Below, piece after piece: positions 1 to 5,576 of a stretch of DNA of 17,271 nt (the stretch's first letter is position 1; each line of letters begins with the position of its first letter). Under the pieces are notes generated by a model. The model was not told where the DNA came from, did not search any database, and worked only from the letters and a program-made list of their open reading frames with translations. A program made the translations under genes and the position numbers. Source of the stretch: an uncultured bacterium (GTDB lineage: Bacteria; Patescibacteriota; Minisyncoccia; Moranbacterales; GWC2-37-73); the NCBI GenBank assembly GCA_903866285.1, contig CAIPMZ010000052.1:1-17271 (forward strand). The letters are read 5' to 3'.

Positions 1-23
1 ATATATTGGTTCTTAGCTTCTTT

Positions 24-130
24 ATTCATGGCTTGTTTTGGGGTTAAAAGTTAACCCCGTACTTTACCATGAATTTGGGTGTCATTTTAGATGATGTATC
101 AGGAAGGCTCTCGGTGTCATTTTAGATGAT
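24..130. repeat. Nested inverted repeat plus 18-bp direct repeat at the left edge
   Basis: Two exact copies of GGTGTCATTTTAGATGAT lie at 78-95 and 113-130, in the same orientation and 35 bp apart start to start. Just left is a nested inverted repeat: outer arms ATTCATGG (24-31) and CCATGAAT (67-74), inner arms GGGGTTAA (40-47) and TTAACCCC (51-58). Repeated short motifs beside palindromes can be the end of an insertion sequence with multiple transposase sites, but no transposase is visible because the window starts here. No coding sequence was found in 1-257. Confidence 0.5.
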
Positions 131-142
131 TTGACGCGAAGC

Positions 143-171
143 TTGACAGCTATTGATTAGTGTGCTAATAT
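143..171 (+). promoter_or_regulatory. Consensus promoter for the 3D-domain gene
   Basis: A perfect -35 box TTGACA (143-148) is followed by a 17-bp spacer and TAATAT (166-171). TG at 163-164, one base before the -10 box, makes it an extended -10. Transcription would start near 178, giving a leader of about 80 nt before the ATG at 258. The leader can form a small hairpin (TTGCA/TGCAA around 209-226), but I recognise no riboswitch consensus in it. Confidence 0.75.
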
Positions 172-257
172 TTACGGTTGACAACTAAAGGGTTGTTGGC
201 CTGGTTATTTGCAAGGGTGTGCAATGCAAGTGCCGGTTAAAAAGTAAAGATTACTAA

Positions 258-833
258 ATGCGTATCATCAAGATTGCTTTGATCTTGTTGGGGCTGGTGG
301 CAATGTTGCTTCCAAGCATGACCCTAGCAAGCGAAACGTCTAATCCTGATATAAAAACCAATATAAATTTTAGCGCTATTTCAAGCCTTTTCCTGCCAAG
401 CCTAGTGCTAGCAAAAGAAAAAACTGAAACAGCTACCGAAGGGATTGTCGCTCAAGTACCTGAAAAAACCCAAGAAGAGCTTAAAAATGAAGAAATTTTA
501 GCCAAATGGAAGCCTAAACAAGCTGATAAGTGGGCTAGTCTTCCTACCGAGGCTTTTACGATTAACGCTTCGGCCTATACGGCAGCTGCGGATGAATGCG
601 GCAACAGTAAGGGTATTACCGCTTCTGGCATTAAAGTTGCAGTTAAAAGAACGATTGCTTGTCCTCCAACTTTTCCTTTTGGAGCCAGACTGGAGATTGA
701 GGGATATGGAACGTTTGTCTGTGAGGATCGTGGGGGCGCGATCAAAGGAAACCATATCGATATTTATGTAGAAACCAAAAGCGAAGCGTTTGCTTTCGGA
801 AGAAGGAATTTGACTGCTAAGATTGTGCAGTAA
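258..833 (+). CDS. Secreted 3D-domain protein (putative peptidoglycan lytic enzyme)
   Basis: A 191-residue exported protein. Residues 1-24 form a signal peptide with a likely cut after TLA, followed by a charged linker and a C-terminal 3D (Asp-Asp-Asp) domain at about 102-190. The domain is recognised from SAYT, ITASG, FPFGARLEI, CEDRGGAIKGN, HIDIY and the closing FGRR. This domain is shared with MltA-type and YuiC/Sps-type lytic transglycosylases that cut cell-wall glycan. Asp157 and Asp168 match the second and third family aspartates; the first appears replaced by Cys135 (ACPP instead of the usual VDP). Three cysteines (114, 135, 155) could form disulfides outside the cell. A second signal-like stretch (FLPSLVLAKE, about 46-55) resembles the end of the signal peptide (LLPSMTLASE). 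It is a single gene between its own promoter and terminator. No Shine-Dalgarno site precedes the ATG. Confidence 0.85.
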   Translation: MRIIKIALILLGLVAMLLPSMTLASETSNPDIKTNINFSAISSLFLPSLVLAKEKTETATEGIVAQVPEKTQEELKNEEILAKWKPKQADKWASLPTEAFTINASAYTAAADECGNSKGITASGIKVAVKRTIACPPTFPFGARLEIEGYGTFVCEDRGGAIKGNHIDIYVETKSEAFAFGRRNLTAKIVQ

Positions 834-840
834 AACAGGA

Positions 841-868
841 AGCACCTTGCCGAGGCAAGGTGCTTTTT
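841..868 (+). terminator. Rho-independent terminator of the 3D-domain gene
   Basis: Perfect 11-bp arms AGCACCTTGCC (841-851) and GGCAAGGTGCT (854-864) enclose a GA loop and run into TTTTT (864-868), beginning 8 bp after the stop codon. Confidence 0.92.
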
Positions 869-1290
869 GGTTGAAATCGAGGGTTAACTTTTCTTTTGGA
901 AGAAAAGTTACAAAAAGGAAAAACTTTTATTTCCACATTTCTTTTTTCCGCAAAAAGAAACCTGGAGGAAAGAAAAACTCGCACCGGATGAAGATACTGT
1001 GGCAAAAACTGCGTTCTTCACTAGAATTTACACTCCGCTCCTACGTCTGCTGACGGTCGCTACGTTTCAAAATTCTTTAACGCTCATCACTTGTTTTTTG
1101 CCTACGTACTTCATATGGTGCAGAATGGAATGCGGGATGTAAATACAAAATACAATAGAATACACTATTTAATATGCAGAGGAAAGTACAAAAAATTCAA
1201 ATAAACTCCCAGAAAGGCTTTTAATTGACGTTATAATGTATTTTTGTTAAGCTTGGGTAAGTTCAATAAGTTTGAGCGAGAAAATTTAAA
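869..1290. other. Gene-free stretch with a hairpin repeat
   Basis: I see no credible gene here; the open frames are short, start inside the terminator and have no family features. A perfect 11-bp hairpin occupies 885-910 (TAACTTTTCTT, loop TTGG, AAGAAAAGTTA). The following 911-1090 is rich in AAAAAG and AGAAA runs and looks like decayed repeat or former coding DNA. From 1130 to 1290 the sequence is AT-rich leader for the tRNA genes. Confidence 0.5.
1232..1237 (+). promoter_or_regulatory. Possible -10 box upstream of the tRNA genes
   Basis: A perfect TATAAT lies upstream of tRNA-Cys in an AT-rich stretch. There is no convincing -35 box at the right distance: TTGACG at 1225-1230 is too close to pair with it. 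It is the best candidate promoter for the tRNA pair, but weakly supported. Confidence 0.35.
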
Positions 1291-1404
1291 GGTCCGTTGG
1301 CCGAGTGGGCTTGATGCGAGGAAGCGAGCATTGAGCGGGTTCCAAAAGGGAACCCAGGAACTCGAGGACAACTCAGTTTTTTGATTGATCCGCCAGCTGG
1401 CGGA
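1278..1404 (+). pseudogene. Partial tRNA-Cys duplicate (5' end) fused to palindromic filler
   Basis: The 24 bp at 1278-1301 are identical to 1405-1428, which is the leader and first 11 bases of the intact tRNA-Cys. After the match, the D-arm-like GGCCGAGTGGG leads into unrelated sequence with no matching acceptor 3' strand. The filler has a hairpin GGGTTCC/GGAACCC (about 1338-1356) and a perfect 14-bp palindrome CCGCCAGCTGGCGG at 1390-1403. It does not fold as a complete tRNA by eye, so I call it a broken copy. Confidence 0.55.
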
Positions 1405-1417
1405 GAGAAAATTTAAA

Positions 1418-1488
1418 GGTCCGTTGGCGGAGCGGTTACGCAGCGGTTTGCAAAACCGTGTACATCAGTTCAAATCTGGTACGGACCT
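1418..1488 (+). tRNA. tRNA-Cys (GCA)
   Basis: Acceptor strands GGTCCGT (1418-1424) and ACGGACC (1481-1487) pair fully, with discriminator T at 1488. The anticodon stem GCGGT/ACCGT encloses the loop TTGCAAA, giving anticodon GCA. The T-arm loop contains TTCAAAT. CCA is not encoded. A cloverleaf of 71 nt is normal for tRNA-Cys. Confidence 0.93.
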
Positions 1489-1511
1489 CGGAATTATTTA
1501 AAGAAATCAAT

Positions 1512-1598
1512 GGGCGGATGATGAAATTGGTATACATTCGACACTTAAAATGTCGCGTCATTTATGGCATGCGGGTTCGAGTCCCGCTCCGCCCACCA
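1512..1598 (+). tRNA. tRNA-Leu (UAA), CCA encoded
   Basis: Acceptor GGGCGGA (1512-1518) pairs with TCCGCCC (1588-1594), followed by A and an encoded CCA (1596-1598). The anticodon stem CGACA/TGTCG holds the loop CTTAAAA, anticodon UAA. A long variable region and the T-arm GCGGG-TTCGAGT-CCCGC fit a class II tRNA. There is no group I intron in the anticodon loop. It lies 23 bp after tRNA-Cys and is probably co-transcribed with it. Confidence 0.94.
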
Positions 1599-1776
1599 AA
1601 GAAAAAAATAAAAACAGGACTTGAACGAGCAGAAACTAAGCAAGATAACTTTTAGCAAAAAATTATCGCAGTGTGCGTAGACGAATGCGACCAAGTGAGT
1701 TTCAGCTCTGCTCAGGGCAAGGAATGAATGAACGACGGTGAATGAATGACGTGAAAGTCCCGCTCCGCCCACCAAA
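1599..1776 (+). repeat. Hairpin-rich segment ending in a copy of the tRNA-Leu 3' end
   Basis: The 21 bp at 1756-1776 repeat 1580-1600, the T-arm 3' strand, acceptor and CCA of tRNA-Leu. The DNA between has a hairpin GATAACTTTT (1644-1653), loop AGCA, AAAAATTATC (1658-1667) with one mismatch, a second pairing of GAGCAGAAACT (near 1628) with AGTTTC...CTGCTC (near 1700-1714), and two copies of GAATGAATGA (1723-1732, 1740-1749). A tRNA 3' end repeated downstream is the layout left by site-specific integration, here with almost no cargo. Confidence 0.6.
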
Positions 1777-1784
1777 AAAATTAA

Positions 1785-1818
1785 AATCAAAAAAGAGCAT
1801 CACTGCTCTTTTTTGATT
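1785..1818. terminator. Bidirectional terminator between tRNA-Leu and the uracil-DNA glycosylase gene
   Basis: Arms AATCAAAAAAGAGCA (1785-1799) and TGCTCTTTTTTGATT (1804-1818) pair perfectly around a TCAC loop, with A-runs on one side and T-runs on the other, so it can act on both strands. The minus-strand stop codon TGA (1800-1802) sits in the loop, and one arm encodes the last residues of the glycosylase. Confidence 0.85.
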
Positions 1819-2384
1819 TGTTTCAAGATAGTTGGGATTTTTTGAAAATCTTGGGTGAAAAGGGCGCGGGTCTGGCGGTTGATACGGGCGGCAGCGGGAT
1901 GATGGAGTGGAAAGATTTTTATGGTTCCAATTTTTTCAGTATTTATTTCTAAAATAATTCCATGCACAGCCGAAATTTTTGCTTGGGGTAGAAAATAGTT
2001 GAGAGCGAAGCGACCAAGGGTGATAATAATTTTCGGATTGATAATTTGGATTTGTTTTTCGAGCCAATAAGCGCAAGTTGTAACCTCTTCTGGCAAGGGA
2101 TCTCGATTTTCAGGTGGGCGACATTTGCAAATGTTGGTCAGATAAACATCTTCCCGTTTTATTTTTATTCCTTCCAGCATTTTGTCTAAAATCCTGCCAG
2201 TACTGCCTACAAAAGGGATTCCAAGCTCGTCTTCTTTTTTGCCAGGAGCTTCCCCGAGCAGCATGATTTGAGCCTCAGCACTTCCAGAGCCAAAAACCAC
2301 CCGCTGGCAAGTGGCGCGCAGGGAACACTTTGTACATTGTGAGATTTTGATGTTAAATTTTTCGAGTGGTGCTTTTTCGGACAT
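1800..2384 (-). CDS. Family 4 uracil-DNA glycosylase ([4Fe-4S] type)
   Basis: This enzyme removes uracil, the product of cytosine deamination, from DNA and starts base-excision repair. From the start chosen here it has 194 residues. The four iron-sulfur ligands are visible as Cys17 and Cys20 (CTKC), Cys88 (KCRPP) and Cys104. The active-site GEAPG (44-48) continues to the uracil-pocket segment GIPFVGSTGRILD, and the C-terminal motif is LHHPAAA. I chose the ATG at 2382-2384 (MSEKAPLEK) over an in-frame ATG at 2417: the longer form adds an odd hydrophobic MYLILYLFFKK and would place the likely -10 box inside the gene. It is the only intact gene here ending in TGA. Endonuclease IV, which acts on the abasic product, lies 0.9 kb upstream on the same strand. 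Confidence 0.93.
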   Translation of the reverse strand: MSEKAPLEKFNIKISQCTKCSLRATCQRVVFGSGSAEAQIMLLGEAPGKKEDELGIPFVGSTGRILDKMLEGIKIKREDVYLTNICKCRPPENRDPLPEEVTTCAYWLEKQIQIINPKIIITLGRFALNYFLPQAKISAVHGIILEINTEKIGTIKIFPLHHPAAARINRQTRALFTQDFQKIPTILKQIKKEQ

Positions 2385-2403
2385 TTTTTTAAAAAATAAA
2401 TAT

Positions 2404-2431
2404 AATATAAGATACAAACATCAAGATACAA
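2404..2431 (-). promoter_or_regulatory. Likely promoter of the uracil-DNA glycosylase gene
   Basis: On the minus strand TTGTAT (2426-2431) is separated by 16 bp from TATATT (2404-2409). The start would fall near 2397, only about 13 nt before the ATG, so the mRNA would be nearly leaderless. The -35 box lies within the terminal GATACAAG repeat of the adjoining hairpin element. Confidence 0.5.
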
Positions 2432-2558
2432 GCACCAAACAATTTTCAATAACCAAAATCCAAATTACAAATTGTTTGATTATTGATTTTTTGAATTTGA
2501 GATTTGTTTGCCTGCCTGCCGGTAGGCAGGGTTATTGTATCTTGTATCTTGGTTATTG
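2411..2558. repeat. MITE-like imperfect hairpin element with a GC-rich palindromic core
   Basis: This 150-bp intergenic block has matching arms: AAGATACAAG (2423-2432) with CTTGTATCTT (2541-2550), CAATAACC (2447-2454) with GGTTATTG (2551-2558), and an internal CAAACAATT (2436-2444) with AATTGTTTG (2470-2478). A separate palindrome, CCTGCCT (2511-2517), loop GCCGGT, AGGCAGG (2524-2530), stands out as GC-rich in AT-rich DNA. It holds no gene. From memory, the GC-rich palindrome resembles repeats common between genes in Patescibacteria; this was not checked. Confidence 0.6.
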
Positions 2559-2584
2559 CAGAACTGTTATGTTTAGCATCTTAA

Positions 2585-3151
2585 TTATTGTGGCAATTCA
2601 TTAATTCTAATTAATTGAAATAAATTGTCGCTGGTGTTCCAAATTGCAAAAGTTGGCGGATAGTATTGGTTGGCGACATTGCCAGGATTGAGCAAGGTGC
2701 AGTTGTTGATAATTTCGGTCCAGGGTTTGTGGGTGTGACCGTGAAAGACAAAATCAAATTCGCCAGACTCGCAGAGTTGCTTGGCAACTTCGGGATAATG
2801 GACGAAAGCAATTTTTATAGTAGCTTTATTTTCAGGGACTAAGTCCCCAATCGGGGACTTAGTCCCTTGAGCCATGATAGGAATTTCAATTTTTCCGTAA
2901 TCTGGAAATATTTGAGCTTGCTTGTATTGATTATTTTTAAAGTTATAGTCTGCAATGTGGCCTTCATCCATATTGCCAAAAGTGAAAAAGATTTCCCCGG
3001 AGAAATTGTTGTTAATGAAAGCAAGCGTTTCAAGGGTCGCCAAGTCTCCACAATGAATCATTTTTTCAACTTTCTGCTCACGGCAATAGTCCAGAACTTT
3101 TTTGAGGTTTGGGAGGTTGTCATGGGAATCTGAGATGATAGCAATGAACAT
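2585..3151 (-). CDS. YfcE/MJ0936-type metallophosphoesterase
   Basis: A 188-residue cytoplasmic phosphodiesterase of the calcineurin-like superfamily. The two-metal site is complete: Asp8 and His10 (SDSHDN), Asp36 (HCGD), Asn60 (GNMD), His118 (FVHYPE), and His139 and His141 (GHTH), followed by LLNPGN. Members hydrolyse phosphodiester model substrates; the natural substrate is not known. Residues 95-106 (GTKSPIGDLVP) are encoded by a perfect DNA palindrome at 2834-2867 and fall in the turn between the IEIPIM strand and the IKIAFVHYP strand, where relatives go almost directly from one to the other. This looks like an in-frame insertion away from the metal ligands, so the enzyme could still be active. 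The next gene on this strand is endonuclease IV upstream, with a 133-bp gap. Confidence 0.9.
   Translation of the reverse strand: MFIAIISDSHDNLPNLKKVLDYCREQKVEKMIHCGDLATLETLAFINNNFSGEIFFTFGNMDEGHIADYNFKNNQYKQAQIFPDYGKIEIPIMAQGTKSPIGDLVPENKATIKIAFVHYPEVAKQLCESGEFDFVFHGHTHKPWTEIINNCTLLNPGNVANQYYPPTFAIWNTSDNLFQLIRINELPQ
2834..2867. repeat. Palindromic element inserted in frame in the phosphodiesterase gene
   Basis: Arms AGGGACTAAGTCCCC (2834-2848) and GGGGACTTAGTCCCT (2853-2867) are perfect inverse complements around the loop AATC. The 34 bp lie within the open frame and leave it intact, encoding GTKSPIGDLVP. This parallels the Rickettsia palindromic elements, which also insert in frame into protein genes, but the sequence is different. 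Confidence 0.8.
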
Positions 3152-3284
3152 AAAATTAAAAAAGGGATTAATGGGGAAATAAAAAAGTTGGGAGGGTTGC
3201 TGGGCAGTGGGGGAAATTTAAAAGGGATTAAAGAGGCTAAAGGGAAAAGTAGGAAGAAGGGGAAAATAAGGGAGATTGGGGGGA
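3152..3284. other. Purine-rich spacer with a G-quadruplex motif
   Basis: The plus strand is almost pure A and G, with AAAGGGATTAA repeated (near 3169 and 3221). G-runs at 3190-3192, 3194-3196, 3202-3204 and 3209-3213, with loops of 1, 5 and 4 bases, fit the standard quadruplex pattern. It lies on the template strand between nfo and the phosphodiesterase gene. No gene is visible. Confidence 0.55.
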
Positions 3285-4112
3285 TTAGGAGTTGTCGCGC
3301 AAACTTTTAAGGAGTTTGATATCTTCCATAACTTCCTCATGCTCGGTTTCTAAAATCATAGAAATATTTTTTTCTTTGGCAAAGGCGACGATGTTTTTAA
3401 AAGCTTCTTGCCCAATCAAGCCTTTGCCAATGTGCTCGTGACGATCTTTGTTGGAGGCTAGCTCGGTTTTTGAGTCATTAGCGTGAATGAGTTTGATTTT
3501 ATCCAAACCAATTTCAGTGTTGATTTTTGCAAGCGTATTATCAAAATCGCGCCAGTCGTAGCCGGAGGCAAAAGAATGTTGGGTGTCGAGGCAAATCCCG
3601 ACTAGTTTGGGATGAGCTACTGCTTTAATAATTTCAGCAATTTGAGCGAAAGTCGAGCCCATAATCTTCCCAGCCCCAGCCGCATTTTCAATGAGCAATT
3701 CAGTCGAGTCAGTGTAACCGTCCAGCGATTTCTTTAGGGCTTCAATAGTTGCGGCGTTAGCCTCTTGTTGTGAAAGCTCGCCTGCACTCCCAAGGTGGGT
3801 CATGACATATTGAGCGCCAAGTAGGCTGGCGCGTTCAAGTTCATCGCGCAAGACACTAATGGAACCATATTTGATTCGGCTGTTGGTTGAGGCGAAATTG
3901 ATATAGTAAGGAGTATGCACAAAAACAGCTTTTAGCTGATAGCTTTTAGCTTTTAGGTTAAATTCAGAAATGATCTCAGGAGTCAGTTCGGGGGCTTTAC
4001 CACCCTGAGGAGAGCGGGTGAAAATTTGCATCGCCTGCGCACCAAGCGCGGCAGCCCTTTCTGGTGCTTTGAAAACTCCCCCTGCAATTGAAACATGACA
4101 ACCGATGTACAT
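3285..4112 (-). CDS. nfo: Endonuclease IV (AP endonuclease)
   Basis: A 275-residue TIM-barrel enzyme that nicks DNA 5' of abasic sites during base-excision repair. All nine zinc ligands known in E. coli Nfo can be placed: His66, His106, Glu142, Asp176, His179, His210, Asp223, His225 and Glu255. Signature segments are HVSIAGG, IENAAGAGKIMG, CLDTQHSFASGYD, HANDSK, DRHEHIGKG and ILETEHE. Length is normal for the family. The ATG is preceded by an AT-rich leader (TATAAAATAT on this strand) with no Shine-Dalgarno site, so a promoter probably lies just upstream. Residues 53-62 (LKAKSYQLKA) are encoded by repeated AGCTTTTAG units at about 3927-3957. With the uracil-DNA glycosylase downstream it would make a two-step repair pair. 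Confidence 0.96.
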   Translation of the reverse strand: MYIGCHVSIAGGVFKAPERAAALGAQAMQIFTRSPQGGKAPELTPEIISEFNLKAKSYQLKAVFVHTPYYINFASTNSRIKYGSISVLRDELERASLLGAQYVMTHLGSAGELSQQEANAATIEALKKSLDGYTDSTELLIENAAGAGKIMGSTFAQIAEIIKAVAHPKLVGICLDTQHSFASGYDWRDFDNTLAKINTEIGLDKIKLIHANDSKTELASNKDRHEHIGKGLIGQEAFKNIVAFAKEKNISMILETEHEEVMEDIKLLKSLRDNS

Positions 4113-4182
4113 ATAGGTTTAGTTATATTTTATAATATAAGTTTAACAGTAAAAGGGAGGTTTGAAAAATAAAAAAGATTGT

Positions 4183-4386
4183 AAATGTCTAATGACTAAT
4201 ATCTAATTTCTAACCAAGGATAAATGCCTAGATTTTTAAACCCCAATGCTTGAATCGCCTCGCTTCGAAATGATTTTCTCATCAATTCGAAGCGAGTTTT
4301 CAATAAAGCTTAAAATGCCAAATCTAAATTTTTGACATTTGAACTTTGGATTTTATTAGACATTAGGAATTAGACATTAGAAATTT
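4183..4386. repeat. MITE-like intergenic hairpin element (copy A)
   Basis: The ends are built of TAATGTCTAAT-like units in opposite orientation: left 4183-4213 (AAATGTCTAATGACTAAT...) and right 4356-4386 (TTAGACATTAGGAATTAG...). The centre holds a strong stem CTCGCTTCGAA (4259-4269) with TTCGAAGCGAG (4286-4296), extended inward with one mismatch, followed by TTTT on the plus strand. The right end touches the stop codon of the DHH gene, so it supplies that gene's 3' end. Similar termini occur at 5913-6035. No gene is seen in 4113-4385. Confidence 0.6.
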
Positions 4387-5345
4387 TAAACAATTTCCCA
4401 CCCAGTCGCAGTTTCTTTGATTTGGCCTTTGACTTCGAAGCCGCTGGCGAGTTTGTGACCGCCACCGCCGAAGAGGTGGGCGATTTCGGAAACGTCGACG
4501 CCCTTATATTGTTCACTGCGCAGGCTACCTTTAATAGTGCCGTTTTCTCTTTCGGAAAGAACGAGGGAAAATTTTGTGCCGGGAACAGTATTTAAAATAG
4601 AAGCAACTTGACCGATATCTTCAGTTGTAGCTTGACACTGCTCGATATCTTGTTGGGTTAGGACAGTGGTGATAAGTCCATTTTTAGGATTAATCTTGGC
4701 TTTTTCGAAAGCGATACCCCAGAGTTTAAGGGTAGAAAGTTTTTTATTGGCAAAAGTTGCTTCGATAATTTTTGAAAAGGAGGCGCCTTTTTTCATTAAA
4801 TCGGATGAAATTTCCAGAACCCTCGTAGAAGTATTGGAATGTTGAAAATTACCAGTATCGGAAAGCACGCCAATCATTAAATAAGTGGCGATGTTTTTAG
4901 TGATGTGAATTTCCTGGGAAGCGAAATATTCATAAATTAATTCACAGGCGGAAGAACTCGTGGCATCTAAAATGATAATATCAGCGGAAAGCTTAATGTC
5001 AGGATGATGGTCAAAAATAACAGTGGCCGTTTTTTCTGGTAGGTCTGGAAGAATTGACTGGAATCCTCGCTCAACACTGTCGCAAGCAATCACGGCGTCG
5101 TAACTTTTTAAGTCAAGACTGGTTGGCAGCTTAAAAGTAAAAGCGGTTAGCGACTCTAAAAAAGAAGGGAGCGGTTCGTTGCAGGCAATCTCAGCCTCTT
5201 TGCCAAGGGAAAGCAAATATTCTTTCATCGCTAAAACGCTACCGGCAGTATCGCCATCTGGGCCATTGTGCGCAAAGAGTAAAAGGCGCTGCGATTTTTT
5301 AATCACATAGGCAAGGCTATTAAATTCAGTGGTGAAATTTTTCAT
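4386..5345 (-). CDS. DHH/DHHA1 phosphoesterase (NrnA-like nanoRNase/pAp phosphatase)
   Basis: A 319-residue DHH-family enzyme. The N-terminal domain has HNGPDGDTAGS (26-36, metal-binding Asp30 and Asp32), CDSVERG (88-94), the name-giving DHH (112-114) and GVLSDTGNF (159-167, Asp163). The C-terminal DHHA1 substrate domain ends with GGGGHKLASGF (293-303). NrnA homologues degrade 2-5 nt RNA fragments from the 3' end and dephosphorylate pAp; related enzymes of this shape cleave cyclic dinucleotides, so the exact substrate is open. Its place after infB-rbfA matches the common bacterial order and supports the NrnA assignment. AGGA lies 9 bases before the ATG, one of the few plausible Shine-Dalgarno sites in the window. 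Because a terminator follows rbfA, it may need its own promoter. Confidence 0.9.
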   Translation of the reverse strand: MKNFTTEFNSLAYVIKKSQRLLLFAHNGPDGDTAGSVLAMKEYLLSLGKEAEIACNEPLPSFLESLTAFTFKLPTSLDLKSYDAVIACDSVERGFQSILPDLPEKTATVIFDHHPDIKLSADIIILDATSSSACELIYEYFASQEIHITKNIATYLMIGVLSDTGNFQHSNTSTRVLEISSDLMKKGASFSKIIEATFANKKLSTLKLWGIAFEKAKINPKNGLITTVLTQQDIEQCQATTEDIGQVASILNTVPGTKFSLVLSERENGTIKGSLRSEQYKGVDVSEIAHLFGGGGHKLASGFEVKGQIKETATGWEIV

Positions 5346-5389
5346 TGTGAAATATCCTAGGTTGATTTAATTTGGTTGCATTTCATGTA

Positions 5390-5489
5390 TGTCATTCCGA
5401 GTGAAGCGTAGCAAAATCGAGGAATCTGGGCTCAGATCTTTCGACTTCGTTTCTCTGCTTAGGGCAGAGAAACTACGCTCAAGATGACA
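5390..5489. repeat. Palindromic repeat element with TGTCAT...ATGACA ends
   Basis: The ends TGTCATTCCGAG (5390-5401) and CTCAAGATGACA (5478-5489) are imperfect inverse complements, and GCGTAG (5406-5411) pairs with CTACGC (5473-5478). An inner hairpin GTTTCTCTGC (5449-5458), loop TTAGG, GCAGAGAAAC (5464-5473) is perfect. TGTCATTCCGAG-type palindromes recur between genes in many bacterial phyla. It sits between rbfA and the DHH gene and contains no gene. Confidence 0.65.
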
Positions 5490-5513
5490 CAAAGGTAATA
5501 TAATTTCATTTAA

Positions 5514-5543
5514 ATAAAAAACCTTAAACTGCGAAAGTTTAAG
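5514..5543 (-). terminator. Rho-independent terminator after rbfA
   Basis: Read on the minus strand, CTTAAACT and AGTTTAAG (5523-5530 and 5536-5543) pair around a 5-nt loop and are followed by GGTTTTTTATTT (about 5511-5522). It begins 33 bp after the rbfA stop codon and would end or reduce transcription before the DHH gene. Confidence 0.65.
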
Positions 5544-5576
5544 ATCTTTGCGGAGCTATAAGGGCGAAAAAGTTTT

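Noticed and set aside
178..257. Riboswitch in the leader of the 3D-domain gene (for example c-di-AMP type)
   Set aside because: The leader is short and shows none of the conserved segments I know; only small hairpins are visible.
823..1053. Plus-strand 76-residue frame after the 3D-domain gene
   Set aside because: It starts inside the upstream gene, runs through the terminator, and is low-complexity Lys/Phe sequence with no domain.
1545..1790. Minus-strand 81-residue frame containing ERDSNPH
   Set aside because: It is antisense to tRNA-Leu and its copied 3' end; this is a known false-gene pattern over tRNA genes.
3927..3957. In-frame repeat insertion in nfo (LKAKSYQLKA from AGCTTTTAG units)
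   Set aside because: By eye, the stretch has the same length as the matching region of E. coli Nfo, so nothing appears to be inserted.
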